Assembly (NCBI RefSeq): GCF_008831285.2
Contig: NC_045147.1
Location: forward strand, 2,258,001-2,322,000
Direction of reading: 5' to 3'
Length of the DNA stretch: 64,000 nt
Source: Nymphaea colorata
Taxonomy: Eukaryota > Streptophyta > Magnoliopsida > Nymphaeales > Nymphaeaceae
Each line of letters opens with the position of its first letter. The first letter of the stretch is position 1. The position numbers and the translations under genes were made by a program. This document shows, piece by piece, positions 46,661 through 59,010 of this stretch. The notes under the pieces are model-generated. The model made no database searches, was not told the DNA's origin, and saw only the letters and a list, made by a program, of their open reading frames with translations.

Positions 46661-48449
46661 ACTTGAATGTTGCTTTATTTTGGATATTGTTCATGCATGG
46701 TTGCTTGATTTTTATATTCATATCTGTGAATGCACGATGAAAATGAAAGTGTGGTTTGGGACTCTTTATTATTATGTAAATTTTTTAAGTTGAGGTTTGT
46801 CCAACCCCAGGAAACCTTCACGAATGTGTATATGTTAATATGCATTTTCATGTCATTTCACGTTAGTTTTCTTTTAATCACCCAATTATGAATCCTAATG
46901 AACGCCTTATCGTGTGGTTTGGTTTTCTTCCATATCCAATGGTGAAAGAAACATATTTCATTGTAACAAATAAAATGATTATGTCTTATGTTCATATATA
47001 AAAAAAAATATTTGAAATCATGCTTTCCAAAACATTTTCGAAAGGACCCTCTCTAATGTGGCCTTGAAAACTTAGCTGCTCACATCCGGTCTACATCAAA
47101 CTTGAAGTCGCTTATTTTTTATTTCTTGATTTCTAATCTCATGAAGACACATATGTATATACATGTAATATACAAACATGTATGCATGGTGATTCCCTTT
47201 ATTCACCTCTCTTTATGCTTCCGCATTTTATTTTTACAAATTTTCGTATCTATTTGAATGCATATATACATGTGTTCTATTTTCTAACTCTATAATCTTT
47301 TATTTATCTCTTCAAGTTAAATGTCTTCTCCAACAAACTTTGTATATATTCTTTTCCTCTAAAATTTCTCTTTCTCTTCTAATCAATACCCTCTTTCATA
47401 AACTTTCATATATGTGTATGTGTAATAATATGTAAATGTATATGTGCATCTATCTCTATCTTTTTCTCTTTCAAGAACTTCTCTTTCCTCCCTATTTAAG
47501 TTAAGACTTCATTTTTCAAAGTTTTCACATACATACGTGTACATATTATGTACACATATTCATATATTAATGTATGTATGTACATATAAAATACAAATAA
47601 AGATACGTATCTCCTCATCTTTCAAATAAAATCTTTTGATCTTTGAAGTCTCTCTCTCTCTCTCTCTCTCTCTCTTTTCATGAGAGTATTTTATCTTTTC
47701 CATTCTTTTAAACATTTTTCTCATGATCTTTTATTTACCAACCTCGTGAAGACCAAAACTCAAGTAATAACCCAATATTGGATTCATGGTATACAACCTC
47801 AATCCAATTTCAAAAACTTTTCTTTTTTTATAAAAATATTTATGATAACTATAAAAATAAAAACATTAGATGTATGTTGTGGTATGACTGTTTTAGATGA
47901 ATGTTGTGGTATGAATGTTTTATTCTTTTCTAATCATATAGGATCAATGCATTCATGCATTCTACTCACTTAACATCACTTATGATCACAAGCACCACCC
48001 CAAAGAACTTAAGCAAGATGAGATGCAATTCTAACTAGATGGTAACTGAATTATGATGAAATCTCAAACCTATTTAAAGTCTTAAGAGAATATTAAAGTG
48101 ACTTCAAAAAGCGATCTCCAAAGTTTTCCAAATATTTATAGGGAATTTCTCAAAATCAAAATGTTTTACACTCTCAAAAGATTCTTCAAAACTTTCTCAA
48201 AATCTTGAAACATAAAATCTTCAATATTTTCTCAAACACTACACCGCATATAGAGTGGAAAAGATGTTTAAGCTAAAATAAAATGCATTAATAATAAACA
48301 TAACTCTTGGATTGATTATCCCCGGTAAAGGCGCTAGGAACGGTTGATCCTCGTACCGATGAGCGAGTCTCTTTCTCTCTCTTTTTCAAATAAAAATCTC
48401 ATTTTTTTGGAGCACTCCAAATACCAAAAATTTTGGAGATGCGAACAGA

Positions 48450-48467
48450 TGGCGACCGTGATGGGAC
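48450..48467 (+). other. Primer-binding site, Arg-tRNA type
   Basis: TGGCGACCGTGATGGGAC begins two bases after the LTR end. It resembles the TGGCGACTCnGCTGGGGA site, complementary to the 3' end of tRNA-Arg, that Ogre/Tat elements use, with a few changes. Confidence 0.75.
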
Positions 48468-49265
48468 TCGTCTTTGCTTGGTTATGATTATAATTGATGC
48501 ATTTCCTTTAATTTGAACATCTCATGTATTGCCGATGATAAAGCATGTTCCCTACTTTGGCCTTCAGCCCATCAGCATTTCATTGCATTGCTTGGTGAGT
48601 CTAATTGAAGAGGATAAATCATGTTCACTTAGACATAGTATCAAATACAACTCCCCTTAATTTAAAGTTGTTTGAAAACAATGTTTGCTCTTTTATTTAT
48701 TTTAATCATCATCTTAGGCAATGTTACATTAGAGACAACTGATTTTGCATGATTTCTCATATTTCAAAATTTTCCAATACCTATTTGTCTCATTCATCAT
48801 ATTATCGGGCTTGGTCTTAGGTGGTAGCACAAGACTAAGCCTTACAACTAGACCATACCTTGGACGAGAAAGTCCCTTTGTTAGTACCATGAGTGATAAT
48901 TTGTGGTATATCGACGAGTGATCAAAAAGAAGTTGATAAACCCTACCCTTAGTTGTCTAAAGAAGAATATATGCTAGTATTAAATCATTCGGCTAAAGTA
49001 AATAAGCATAACTTGACATTGGATTATCATGACAAAAAATTATCTCAATTAGGTCCCTATATTTTTTTTTCTCCAAAATTATTTCAAATGACATATAGAT
49101 GTGCATAAAACCTTGTGTGATGATTTATGACCTCATTATATACATCTACTTCATATTGTCTTTTTCAACCAAGTCAATCTTTTTGTCAATAATTCGATCT
49201 TTATCCTTTAGAGAGTCATCATTCAAGATGTATTCTTTCTAACATGATATCACATTCCCTTATGA
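48468..49265 (+). other. Retrotransposon leader, non-coding
   Basis: About 800 bases between the primer site and the first coding remnant. AT-rich, no open frame of note; probably 5' untranslated RNA with packaging signals, which I cannot identify. Confidence 0.6.
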
Positions 49266-49269
49266 TCAC

Positions 49270-50447
49270 ATCCTCTTTAGGGAAGGTTCCGAACGGTCCA
49301 TCTACATCTCTCTTGAGTCTAAACCTTTGGCTTCCGAATGGTATCGGTCTTGGCATCTCACGTTCTCTCGAATGTTTCCTTGGTACTTTGAAGAATGTGG
49401 TCTAGAGACAGTGGCAAGCCGGAGGAATGTAAACAGTAGATGGAAATTTGGTGCATGCAATTGCCGAGTGATGGAACCCAAGGACCACCTTTTTTTTGTT
49501 TTTATGGGGAGAAATGATACTGTTATTAGATGAATTTGCTGAAATACTAAACCTTTTCACCCCAATCTATGACCCAAATGAACCATTAGAGAAACAATTC
49601 CTCGTGAACCCAACTAAAGTCAAAATGATCTTATAGCTTACTTTACTGGACAAAAAACTTGGCCCTTAGTAGAAAACCACGAGAGCCAAATTATCAACCT
49701 GAAAAACTTGTATGAAGAATTTGGAGCCTATGTTGAACCTTTCACTTCATCTCGAAAAGTCATAAGAAGAATCAAACATTATATGATGCTTTGCACAGTA
49801 GGAGTGACCCTTTTTACTGATGAAAGTGACATCCTAGATGTGCGTATTGCCCAACTTTTTCGAATATAGGGGCATAGTGGGACCCGACACTAGTCAATAG
49901 CAATGACAGTCTTGGCCTTTCTCTATTGAGGACTCACCCGCTTCACCATTAGAGATACTGACTTCATAGAATGATTCACATATGCTTTGCCCAATTGTGG
50001 TTCATCAAGCACACGGGACCCTAAGCTAGTCTATTCAAAAACACTGATGGTGAATTGACAGTCTTGGAGCAATATTGTCGCTTCATCGAAAAGTTGAATG
50101 AAGAATATATCATTTGGGACTATTATGATCGTCATCAAAATCTGTCTCGATACACTCACCATCATCATGGGCGTACCACACTCTTGGGCCCCTACTTCAT
50201 AGTTGATTACTGTGCTGATAGAAGCACGAGACAATTCTCTCATAGGCAGAAGATGGTTTTTGTGCATGCACCAATTGGAGTTATTCCTGAATTCGACCTC
50301 AGCTCTTCTCAATGGGTGGCATTGTTTGCAGTAGCTCGACAAGAATGGAAGGTACAAATATCATACACTTGGTTTATAGGCCCAGTGGTAAAGAATGAAT
50401 ATGCCGAGTGGTGGGATGCCAACCGACCACCATCCATCCTTCCTTAA
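49270..50447 (+). pseudogene. Extra ORF upstream of gag (plant-mobile-domain-like), broken
   Basis: Protein-like stretches in shifting frames: SEWYRSWHLTFSRMFPWY (49,330 on), FAEILNLFTPIYDPNEPLE, LYEEFGAYVEPFTSS, RIKHYMMLCTVGVTLFTDES, LDVRIAQLF, AMTVLAFLY, then an open run at 50,055-50,447 with YTWFIGPVVKNEYAEWW. The order (a 'hLhtvGvtLFtDeS' segment, then 'AmtvLAfLYrgL', then a 'Y..WW' end) resembles the plant mobile domain reported for some Ty3 elements and MULEs; the assignment is mine and unsearched. Ogre-type elements carry an ORF1 of unclear role here. At least eight stops and two frame changes kill it. Confidence 0.55.
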
Positions 50448-50639
50448 AAGTTTATGTTGTCAACTTTGTACTCGATATGTCATCTTCAGTCTTTGTCATC
50501 TTTGTTAGTGTTTTTCCTTGGATGTCACCTTTTAAAAAAAAAACTCTTAATGCAATATGGACCTTCATTTTGTCCTCATTCCCTTCCAATAACTCTTCAT
50601 TTTCCTATCTCACAAGGTGAATACTTGAAAGCCAATAAG

Positions 50640-52365
50640 ATGGTGGAAATCAGATCGCAAGCTAAACAGGCTCAAAACGAGACTTCATCTTTTGAGCTTC
50701 GGCCTGAAACACTTAGTTTTCGAGCAATTGAGCCATAAGGCTATCATATGTTTTGATTCTTCATGGAGCGATTCATGAGGGAGCAAGAAGAACAAAAAGC
50801 CCTGATGATTACTCCAGAACTAGAGAATGGAAAAGCTGCCAAGCAAAAGAGAAAGAAGAAAAACAACAAATCTGACCTTACAGATCGGGATGAAGATCAT
50901 TTGAGTTTAGATTCAACAATAGTAAGGAGGAAAAGCTTGAACTACTTCCTCTCAAGAAGAAAAAGACAACAAAGAGAAGCAAGAGCGAAAAAGAAATTAT
51001 GCTAGAAAGCAGCTCGCCTAGCCCTATCACCACTGAAAGTTCAGAAGAAAAATCTAAAAGAAAAAGAAAAGCCTACCAAGAATGGCAAAAAGACAAAGAA
51101 GTACATCCCCAGCAGTAGCTCAGACAGTGAGAGTTCTGCAGAGAAAGTAAAGGAAATCAAGGGCTAAAAAAAAACAAAACCAGAATTAATCGAATCAAGT
51201 TATGATGAAAGTCCAACTAAGCGCAGGTTTTATGAAATGGAGAAAAGGATGAACAATCTTAAACTTAAGGGGAAAAAAAACACTCATACTCATGCGAGGA
51301 TTATTACCTCAGTATTGAAGGGGACGAGGATGTGAAAGGTTTACCCAAGGAGTTTGTCAGATATGATGGAACCACCTACCCACATGTTCATCTTTCAACC
51401 TTCTTCAAAAATTGCTACAAAATCCAAACAAATAACAAAGCTTTGTTTCGCTATTTTCCAAAAAGTCTTAAAGGCATCGCCGCACAATGATACAAAGAAA
51501 ATGTCAACCCGGTTGAATTAAAGGAATTTGACAAATTGATTAATATGTTTGTCGAAAGATTTGAGCAAAATCCTTCCATGGCTCCAACCCTCAGTACCAT
51601 TTACAACCTACATCAGAAACAATGAGAAAAGGCTGAAGAATTCATCCAAAAATAGAGAATTCAATGTAACAAGATGAAGGAGCTCATTTCTGAAATGCAA
51701 GTTTTGTCGCTCATCAGGAAAAATCTTGCGCAGCCCTTGAAAAGACTTATCCACAACGCCCCAATTAAGACCTTTGTCGAGTTGATTGAACAAGCAAATT
51801 CAATAGATGAAGTAATTGAGGAAGGCGATTTTGATGGAATCATTGCTCCTAAGTACAAAGAAGATGGAAAGAAAGGAGGGAGAACACAGTTGTCTCCACA
51901 CTTCATAGTTAATGCTGACATTCGAAAGGACAATGGCAATAGTTATGAGGAGCATGATAAAGAAGTCAGTCACAAGAAGAACACGCAGTTTCCCAAAGGC
52001 AATGATGAAAGAAAAAACAAACACCCAGGCTGGAGTTATGAATGAAAATTCACTCCTCTCAGTCAGTCCTGTACGAAGAACTTTGAATACCTCCTTGTAA
52101 AAGGAGCTATCATCTTGCCAAAAGTATCAAAGCCTTCGAAAATGATGGGAGGAAATAAAGAAAAATTGTACAAGCTTTATCGTGCCCCTGGTCATGACAC
52201 TGATGATTGTTTTGTCCTCAAAGGCATTATCCAAGATTTCATCAATAAAGATCTCAAGATTGATTATGATAGCATCCCCGAGGTATTAAGGAATTCATTC
52301 CTTGACCATGAGAAAGCAGTACTAGCCACGATCACCATAGGCACTCCACTCCCATATCATCCATA
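50640..52365 (+). pseudogene. gag polyprotein, broken
   Basis: Structural capsid protein. Starts near MVEIRSQAKQAQ; a Lys/Glu/Ser-rich segment (50,760-51,240) precedes the capsid-like part (LPKEFVRYDGTTYPHVHLST, 51,340 on; FVERFEQNPS; RPLKRLIHN-type segment near 51,740). The nucleocapsid region reads YKLYRAPGHDTDDCFVLK near 52,172, whereas Tat-lineage gag has a Cys and a His at two of the positions that are now Tyr, so the zinc-binding set is damaged. Stops at about 51,488, 51,622, 51,653 and 52,043 interrupt it. Confidence 0.85.
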
Positions 52366-52569
52366 GGAATGCATCCGACCCTGTGATGGAGGCTGTTCAC
52401 ACAAGGTTATGATGACAAATCTTGGAAAGAAACCTCTGAATTTTATTGCTATGGTGAACGGAAAGACAGAAAGTTCATCCAAAAAACTTCCAATAATTCC
52501 AAAGACCTTTATCCTATGAAGTGGCAATGATGAATAATCAGACGAAAATCCATGCTACATGGGTTAAGT

Positions 52570-53060
52570 CCTCCCCTTGAAAGAGTGTATGGTTGAGGGA
52601 GATTGGATTCGACCCTCTAAAAACCAGTCAATTACCTTTTCAGAAAGGGACCTCTCAAAATGGGGATATTACCATGAAGAGGCTCTTTACATCGTCGTCC
52701 AGGTCAATGGGATGATTGTGCCACATGTATTGATCGATGGAGGAAGTGACTTAAATATTTGTCCTGATCTCACGCCCAAAGCTTTGGGATTTCGTGAAGA
52801 CAAATATTGCTCTGATGATATTAAGATCTACGGATATGATGGCCGAAGAATGAACAACAAGGGTACCCTCGACATCGACATGAATGTGATCATCGAAAAC
52901 ACCAGTCATTGCATTATATTTTATGTGGTGGATGTACCACCATTATATAACTTACTTTTAGGATGACCTTGGATCCACCAAGTACAAGGGATCCCATCCA
53001 CTCTTCATCAATGTCTCAAAAGGAATTTTAGTCCATTAGTCATCACCGTACGTTCTGAGG
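52570..53060 (+). pseudogene. Retroviral-type aspartic protease, broken
   Basis: Processes the polyprotein in active relatives. The active-site motif VLIDGGSDLNIC spans 52,727-52,762, with the catalytic Asp at 52,736-52,738; the usual D-S/T-G is D-G-G-S here, as in many Tat elements. The flap-side PPLYNLLLG is followed by TGA (52,964-52,966) where Arg is expected (a CGA-to-TGA change), then WIHQ in the same frame. Confidence 0.85.
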
Positions 53061-53739
53061 ATCCAGTCGAAAGGTTGGTGCAACCAATGCTCCCCATGCC
53101 AATTGATTCGGTAGATGTATTTAGCATAAGAACAGCGAATGACAGACTTTTGAAAGAATTGATGCAAAACATGGAGATAGGCAAATCATCTGAGAATGCT
53201 TATACTGTTTCAAGTGGTCATCTGAGTTATCAAAAACAACTCTGGTATGTTCATTTCATGAAAAACCTCAAGGGATTTTTAGTTGCTTCTAAAAGGTGGC
53301 TATCGTTCATTCACTAGCCTCGGGAAGAACAAAGATGACATCTTACAATCGATTAGCATCCATTTTCAGATGAATACCAGAGGACTAGGATATTATGAAG
53401 AAATTTGAAGAAAATCGTGTTGGCTGATAGTATTCACCTTTGTTTTTAATCCTTCCATGAATTTTGTAATCTTCAAACTTTTTTTTGTCTTGTCTCATGA
53501 GAGGACCCCCTCTATGAACTAAGAACTTTTGATATGCAATGCAAGTAAGCTTTTGTTATCAATTTTAATTTTGTTCAAATTTCCCTTTATCCTTTTCTTT
53601 TCAGGATGTCGGAATTCAACATGTCTCGGTTTCTTCTTTTTCCTCGGAAGTGCCCTTAAAAAGCATTTGTCAAACAAACAGTCGGTGAAGTTGAACTTAT
53701 GATAATACTCAAATCGAAATTACCGGAATTCAGTTAGAT

Positions 53740-54700
53740 TCAAAGACAGAAACATCTCTCGCCTCAATGATCCAATTGAAGAGATTAATATTGAAAACAG
53801 TGAAAATTCTTCAAATTAATACCAATTTGTCAGTAGACGAGAAAAAAAAATTGGTGGACTTTCTTATAAGTAACCAAGAAGCTTTTTCTTAGACTTACGA
53901 AGATATGCCAGGCTTTGACCCCCAGTTGGTTGAACATGGTTTGCCCTTAAATCCCTGTTGCAAGCCAGTTAAACAAAAACTGCGCAAGCTTGATCATCGA
54001 CTAGAAGGGTCTGTAAAAGAAGGTTTGGAAGACCTACTAAGGCAGAATTCATTTGTGTCATCGATCACTTAAAGTAGTTGGCTAATATAGTGGTGATACC
54101 CAAGAAAAATGGTAAAGTCAGATTATGCATCGACTTTCGAGATTTTAACAAAGCCACGCCAAAAGATGATTATCCACTTCCAAACATTGATTTGTTGGTA
54201 GACAGTACAGCAGGTCATGTCATGTTCTCTTTTATGGATGGATATTCGGGATATAACTAAATCAAAACGCAGTCAATGATCAACTTAAGACCGCTTTTAC
54301 TACACCCTATGGCACTTTCTGGTGTATGGTAATAACTTTTGGGTTGAAAAATGCTAGAGCAACTTATTAAAGAGCCATGGCTGCTATCTTCCATGACCAG
54401 ATGCACAAAATCATGGATGCATATATCGATGACATATTGATTAAGTTTAAGGCAAGTGAAGATCACATTAAGACCCTCGCCTAGGTGTTTGAGAGACTTT
54501 TACAATACAAGCTTCGTTTGAATCCTCAAAAATGTGTGTTTAGGGTTGAGTCAGACAAACTTTTGGGTTTCATGGTCAGTAGAAGGGAGATCGAGATGGA
54601 TCTTACTGTATGCCACCACCTACCAATATCAAGGAAGTGTGAAGTTTTCAAGGGCAAATCCAGTCCATCAGACAATTCGTTTTCAATCTGGCCATGAGAT
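53740..54700 (+). pseudogene. Reverse transcriptase, broken
   Basis: Copies element RNA to cDNA in active relatives. Seen in order: LSVDEKKKLVDFLISNQ, YEDMPGFDPQLVEHGLPL, WLANIVVIPKKNGKVRLC, IDFRDFNKATPKDDYPLP, FSFMDGYSGYN (catalytic Asp in SFMDG), FGLKNARATY, and the YIDD box at 54,422-54,433 with the two catalytic Asps intact. Stops at 54,258-54,260 and 54,368-54,370 fall where Gln is expected, and there are frameshifts near 54,262-54,290 and 54,600. Confidence 0.95.
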
Positions 54701-55275
54701 GTGAACCATTCAACCAGCTGCTGAGGAAAGGTGTCAATTTTGAATGGGGTTTTAAATGTCAACAATCATTTGAAAAGATCAAGAAATACCTTCTAAATCC
54801 ACCAGTCTTAAAACCTCCAGTGCAGGGTAGACCATTGCAGCTTTACATTATAGTGAATGAGTCAACATGTAGTAGCTTTTTGGTATAATATGGGGAAGGA
54901 AGTCGCATCGAGCATGCAATTTATTACATTATTAAAACTTTTATCCAACACGAAATGTACTCTCTAATAGAAAAAACATGTCTGGCATTGGTTTAGATGT
55001 GTTAGAAGCTGAGACATAATTTATTAACTTATGAGGTCAAGATACTCCCTAAGCTAAATCCTCTTAAATACATCTTGGAACAGCCCTTCCTTAGTGGATG
55101 CATTGTCAAATGGCAAGTTTTGTTGATGCAATATGATCTTGAATATGTGTCTCAGAAGTCAATCAAAGGACAAGTAATTGTGGATCAGTTAGCAGACTTT
55201 CCCCAGTACAAGGAAATCAGAACTAACGATGAGTTTCCTGATGAACATGTACTAAGATTAAAAATGGTTTCGATA
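54694..55275 (+). pseudogene. RNase H (first, gypsy type), broken
   Basis: Follows RT through GVNFEWGFKCQQSFEKIKKY. It continues with LQLYIIVNESTCSSFLV (the D of the usual 'LYl..S...VSAVLV' segment is not clear), HEMYSLIEKTCLALV, LLTYEVKILPKLNPLKYIL and SGCIVKWQVLLMQYDLEYV, then a linker. Stops at about 54,886, 54,994 and 55,000. Degrades the RNA strand in active relatives. Confidence 0.85.
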
Positions 55276-55276
55276 T

Positions 55277-55650
55277 AGAAGATATACTTTGGTGGATCCA
55301 GATACGTGATGAGAACTAGTATAGGCATTTTACTCATCACTCTAGAAGATGAAATGATCATGTACTCCTTGAAACTTAACTTTCCATGTACCCATAACAT
55401 TGCTGATTATGAAGCCCTCATACAAGGACTTCGTTCTTTATTAAGTTTTCGAGTAAAAAGGGTGCATGCCTTCGGTGACTCCCAGCTTATCATCAATCAA
55501 GTTAATGGAGAATGGTAAGTCAAAGATGAAAAGTTTGTATCATATTAAGAAATCACCACCTCCTTGATTCATCAGTTTGAATTAGTGCAACTGGCTCACA
55601 TAAAAAGAGAAGGTAACCCTATTGTGGATGGTCTCGCGAGTCTAGGGTCC
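55277..55650 (+). pseudogene. Second, archaeal-type RNase H (aRH), broken
   Basis: A second RNase H fold directly before integrase: YFGGSRYVMRTSIGILL, then HNIADYEALIQGLRSLLSF, then VHAFGDSQLIINQVNGEW and, after a stop at 55,516-55,518, the end ELVQLAHIKREGNPIVDGLA. Glu in YEAL, Asp in GDSQL and Asp in VDGLA are kept. The first Asp (usually FDG) is Gly here. An aRH is a recognised trait of the Tat lineage. Confidence 0.85.
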
Positions 55651-57027
55651 ACCATCTCATTTCGAACCAATGAAGCAATCTGTTATTTTGAAATTGAAAG
55701 ATTAGAACACCCTGTTTTTGAAGCAGTGAAGTATGTTCATCATATCGAAGATGGGAATATGTTTTGGTATCATGACATTAAAAGATACATTAAAAGTGGA
55801 GAATTTCTGACTAAAATGCCCAAAAATAAACAAAAAGCAATTCAACGTATGTCAGTGAGGTACTTTACTCTTGCAGGGGTGCTATATAGATGTGGATTTA
55901 GTACTAAATACTCTCAGTGCCTTGATGAAGTTGAGGCAAATGAAGTCATCGAAGAGTCACAATGAAGAGACTGTGAGGGTCATGCAGGTTACCAAACCCT
56001 CACCAAGTAGATAATTTAAGCGGGATATTATTGGCCCACTATGCAAAAAGATTGTTACCAATTCATCAAGAAATGTAAAGAATGTCATTTGCATGCTCCT
56101 ATGATCCATGCACCAGCCTCTCATTTGCATTATATGACATCTCTGTGGCCATTTGACGTAGTTGGACCAATATCCCTTGCAACTTTCAATGGTCATAAGT
56201 ATTTTCTTGCAGCAGCAGATTATTTTACCAAGTGGGTAGAAGTCTTTACACTAAGAATAGTAGAAAGGCGTCACGTAGTGTCCTTCATTCACAAAAGTCT
56301 TCTTTGCATATTTAGAGTACCTCATGACATAGTGTCTGACAACGGGACTCATTTCAAAAATAAAAAGATGAGGTAGTTGTGCAGCAAATAAGTTCCTCAT
56401 GACATAGTACCTCATTATAAGCTACTCATGCATCATTTTTCAACTCCTTATTACCCTCAAGGCAATGGGTAAGCGGAGGACACCAATAAGATCATGATCC
56501 GCATCCTGGAACGGACAATAGAAACAGGATGATACTGACATGAAAAGATTCATAACGCTCTGTGGGCATATTGCACCACTATGAGAACTCCAACAAATGT
56601 CACTCCAGCAGAGCTAGTCTATGGAATGGAAGTGGTTCTGCTATTACATGTATTGAAACCCGCTTTTAAGTTTGCTTCTTTCATAGAGCTTCCTCTAAAT
56701 CAATATCAGCAGAAAAGGCTAATGTAGCATGATTTGTTAGATGAAAAGAGACTAAAAGTGGTCGAGCATGGTGAAGCTTATCGCCAAATGATGGCTAGAT
56801 AATTTGCCAAGTCAGTCATCGAGAGACAGTTCAAAGTGAATGACTTACTCCTACGATCGGTGGTATACCTCCGAGGACGACCACGTAGTAAGTGAGCATC
56901 AAATTGGGAAGACCCACATGTTATTATGGAAGCTCTGGCTCGTAATTCATACCGACTGATCGATGTTGATGGGGTGGAACTTGCCGATCATGTTAATGTC
57001 ATTCACTTCAAGAAATTTTATGTCTAG
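55650..57027 (+). pseudogene. Integrase, broken
   Basis: Inserts cDNA in active relatives. HHCC-type start: GHAGYQTLTK (55,980 on) and CYQFIKKCKECHLHA. Core: WPFDVVGPI (Asp at 56,155-56,157), HKYFLAAADYFTKWVEV, VPHDIVSDNGTHF (Asp at 56,338-56,340), YYPQGNG then TAA at 56,470-56,472, then AED with the catalytic Glu at 56,476. About ten extra codons lie between the second Asp and Glu, containing a repeat of CCTCATGACATAGT (56,320 and 56,395). The C-terminal part ends DVDGVELADHVNVIHFKKFY with a stop at 57,025-57,027. Confidence 0.93.
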
Positions 57028-57431
57028 TCCTTTTGTATTCATTTTTCAATCAATGACAAATATTTGTGCGCTTTCACATGCAATTTACCCTTCAATCTTG
57101 ATTCTTTCCAGTTGTAAAACATGACAAATACAATGGGGTATTTTTTTATTATTATCAATCAATATTTAAGGGGGGGGGCATGCAGGTAAAGGGATAAACC
57201 TACGATGTCAGAGCAAACCATGCAGGTAAGGGGTTAAACATGCAATACAAGCCAAGGCAACCCATTTCAGTGTGTTAAACCTGAATTCAATATTGGCAAA
57301 CCTATGCATGCAAGGGGTCAAACCTACAACATAAGCTCAAACAACCCATTCCAGTAAGGGGTTAAACCTGAAACATTACTCTAAACATGTTTTGTTTTGT
57401 TAGCACCTGCTTAATAACAAAGAGGGGCATT
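57028..57431 (+). other. 3' untranslated part with short repeats, ending in PPT
   Basis: Contains repeated CCATGCAGGTAAGGGGTTAAAC and CCCATTCCAGTAAGGGG-type words (57,175-57,375) and ends with the polypurine tract. No coding frame. Confidence 0.7.
57417..57429 (+). other. Polypurine tract
   Basis: AACAAAGAGGGGCA directly before the 3' LTR, the plus-strand priming site. Confidence 0.85.
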
Positions 57432-58065
57432 TGTAATCACCCCAAATTTTTTCAAAAACTACATTATTTTACCAAAGCACAAAACCAAATTTAGATGTAA
57501 GATTCAAATCCAAATTCCAACTCTCATATCCAAATTAGATCCAAAACCCAAATTTCGATACAAATTGAGCATTTGAAACTCAAAATCCAAAATCGAGTTT
57601 AAAACAACAAAGTCTGGTCCTATAAGCGTCATGCACGCGTGCACAGGCCTCTTCCTTGTTTGATGCTTTGTCCTCGCACCAAAATATGTTCTTGAAGCTT
57701 AAAACAAAGTTGACTACTCTTTTATAATGAAAAAAACCAATTTTGTATACTTTTTAAATTAAACAAAGGTTTATGCTTATTTTATCTTATTTTTTTAATT
57801 TCATATTATTTAAACAAAAAATGAGTATCGCCCGACCTCGCGTCACGCGATCGCTAAAAGAGGGTGGTTTTGGCATTTTGGCATGGGCATTAGCCCTGCC
57901 TACACCCCCAAAAAGGTATTTGCAGGACCAAAGGCCAATCCCACTTAGTCAAAAACTATTTTTTAGAAAAGATTTTGAAAATAATTCAAAATTGTTTGAA
58001 ATTCGCATAAAAATGTTGTGAAATTTAAAAAAAATCAAATTTTGAGTTTTGGCTCCAAAACTCTC

Positions 58066-58073
58066 TATAAATA
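58066..58073 (+). promoter_or_regulatory. 3' LTR TATA box
   Basis: CTCTATAAATACCCCC, as in the 5' LTR. Could drive read-out transcription into the right flank if the LTR is active. Confidence 0.75.
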
Positions 58074-58379
58074 CCCCCACAATCCTCCCTCTTGGGCATG
58101 AACCAGCCCTTGGAGAAACTCTAGTGAATTCTTACTTGAGAACTTAGAGTTTTTAGCTCTCTTCCTCCATTTCCTTCTTCCTCTTTCCTTCCCACTTCTT
58201 CTCCTTCTTCAACCTTGCAAGTAAGTTTCATCAAGTTGCAAATCTCTTGGTGGCATCATCTTCATTATCTTAGAGCTTCACTCAAGGGGATCTAGGATCA
58301 TCCAAGCAAGGTTGTTCATTTTTCCAAAAGTCATTCTCATTAGAGGTATGTAATCATCATCTCTCTTCTTTCTTTCTCT

Positions 58380-59010
58380 TATTTCTTCTCTTCTTCATCT
58401 TCACATGGTCATATATGATTGTTTTAAAATTTCTATTTTAGAGTTAAGAAGCTATTGTTGAGTGCACTAGGAGTATGAGAAGGTGAAGTAATATATTCCA
58501 TTTTATGATTGAATCATTCTTTCTTTTCTTGAATGTAGTATTGTTTAGGTCCTTGTTTTCTCTCTTCTTGGTCTCCCCATGGCCATATGAGATAGCTTTC
58601 AAATCTCTACTTTAGAGTCAAGAAGCTATGTTCGCGTGCACCAAGAACATGAGAAGATGATATGACCTTTCATTTCATGATTGAATGATGTTCTTTCTTT
58701 TCTTGAATATAGACTTGTTGTTATTCTCTCATTTCTTCCCTTTTTCATCTCCTCATGGCCATATAAGATAGCTTTAGAATCTCTATTTTAGAGTAGAAAC
58801 TATTCTAGAGTGCACGAGGAGCATCGGAATGTAAAGTAATATTTCATTTTATGATTAAATCATGTTCTCTTTTCTAGAATATAGTATTGTTGTTTCCTCT
58901 TTTCTTCATCTCCTCATGGCCATATAAGATAGCTCTCAAATCTCTATTTTAGAGTCAAGAAACTATTCTTGAGTGCACCGAGTGCATGAGAAGATGAGAT
59001 AATATTGCAT
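58380..59010 (+). repeat. Four ~165-175-bp tandem units in the 3' LTR
   Basis: Counterpart of 45,960-46,660, with CATGG(C/T)CATAT(A/G)(A/T)GA words at about 58,406, 58,579, 58,754 and 58,915. Confidence 0.9.

Larger units (their letters stand above)
44903..48447 (+). repeat. 5' LTR (3,545 bp)
   Basis: TG...CA ends; matches 57,432-60,810. Holds a TATA box at 45,699-45,706, four tandem ~170-bp units (45,960-46,660), a CpG-rich GCGATCGC block with a 16-bp hairpin (45,334-45,369), and a 3' part (about 48,200-48,360) that is absent from the other LTR. Confidence 0.97.

Noticed and set aside
47660-47973. 97-codon frame with repeated DVCCGMTVLDECCGMNVLF-like words
   Set aside because: It lies inside the 5' LTR; the two short repeated phrases come from a GTATGTTGTGGTATGA repeat, and the 3' LTR copy breaks the frame.
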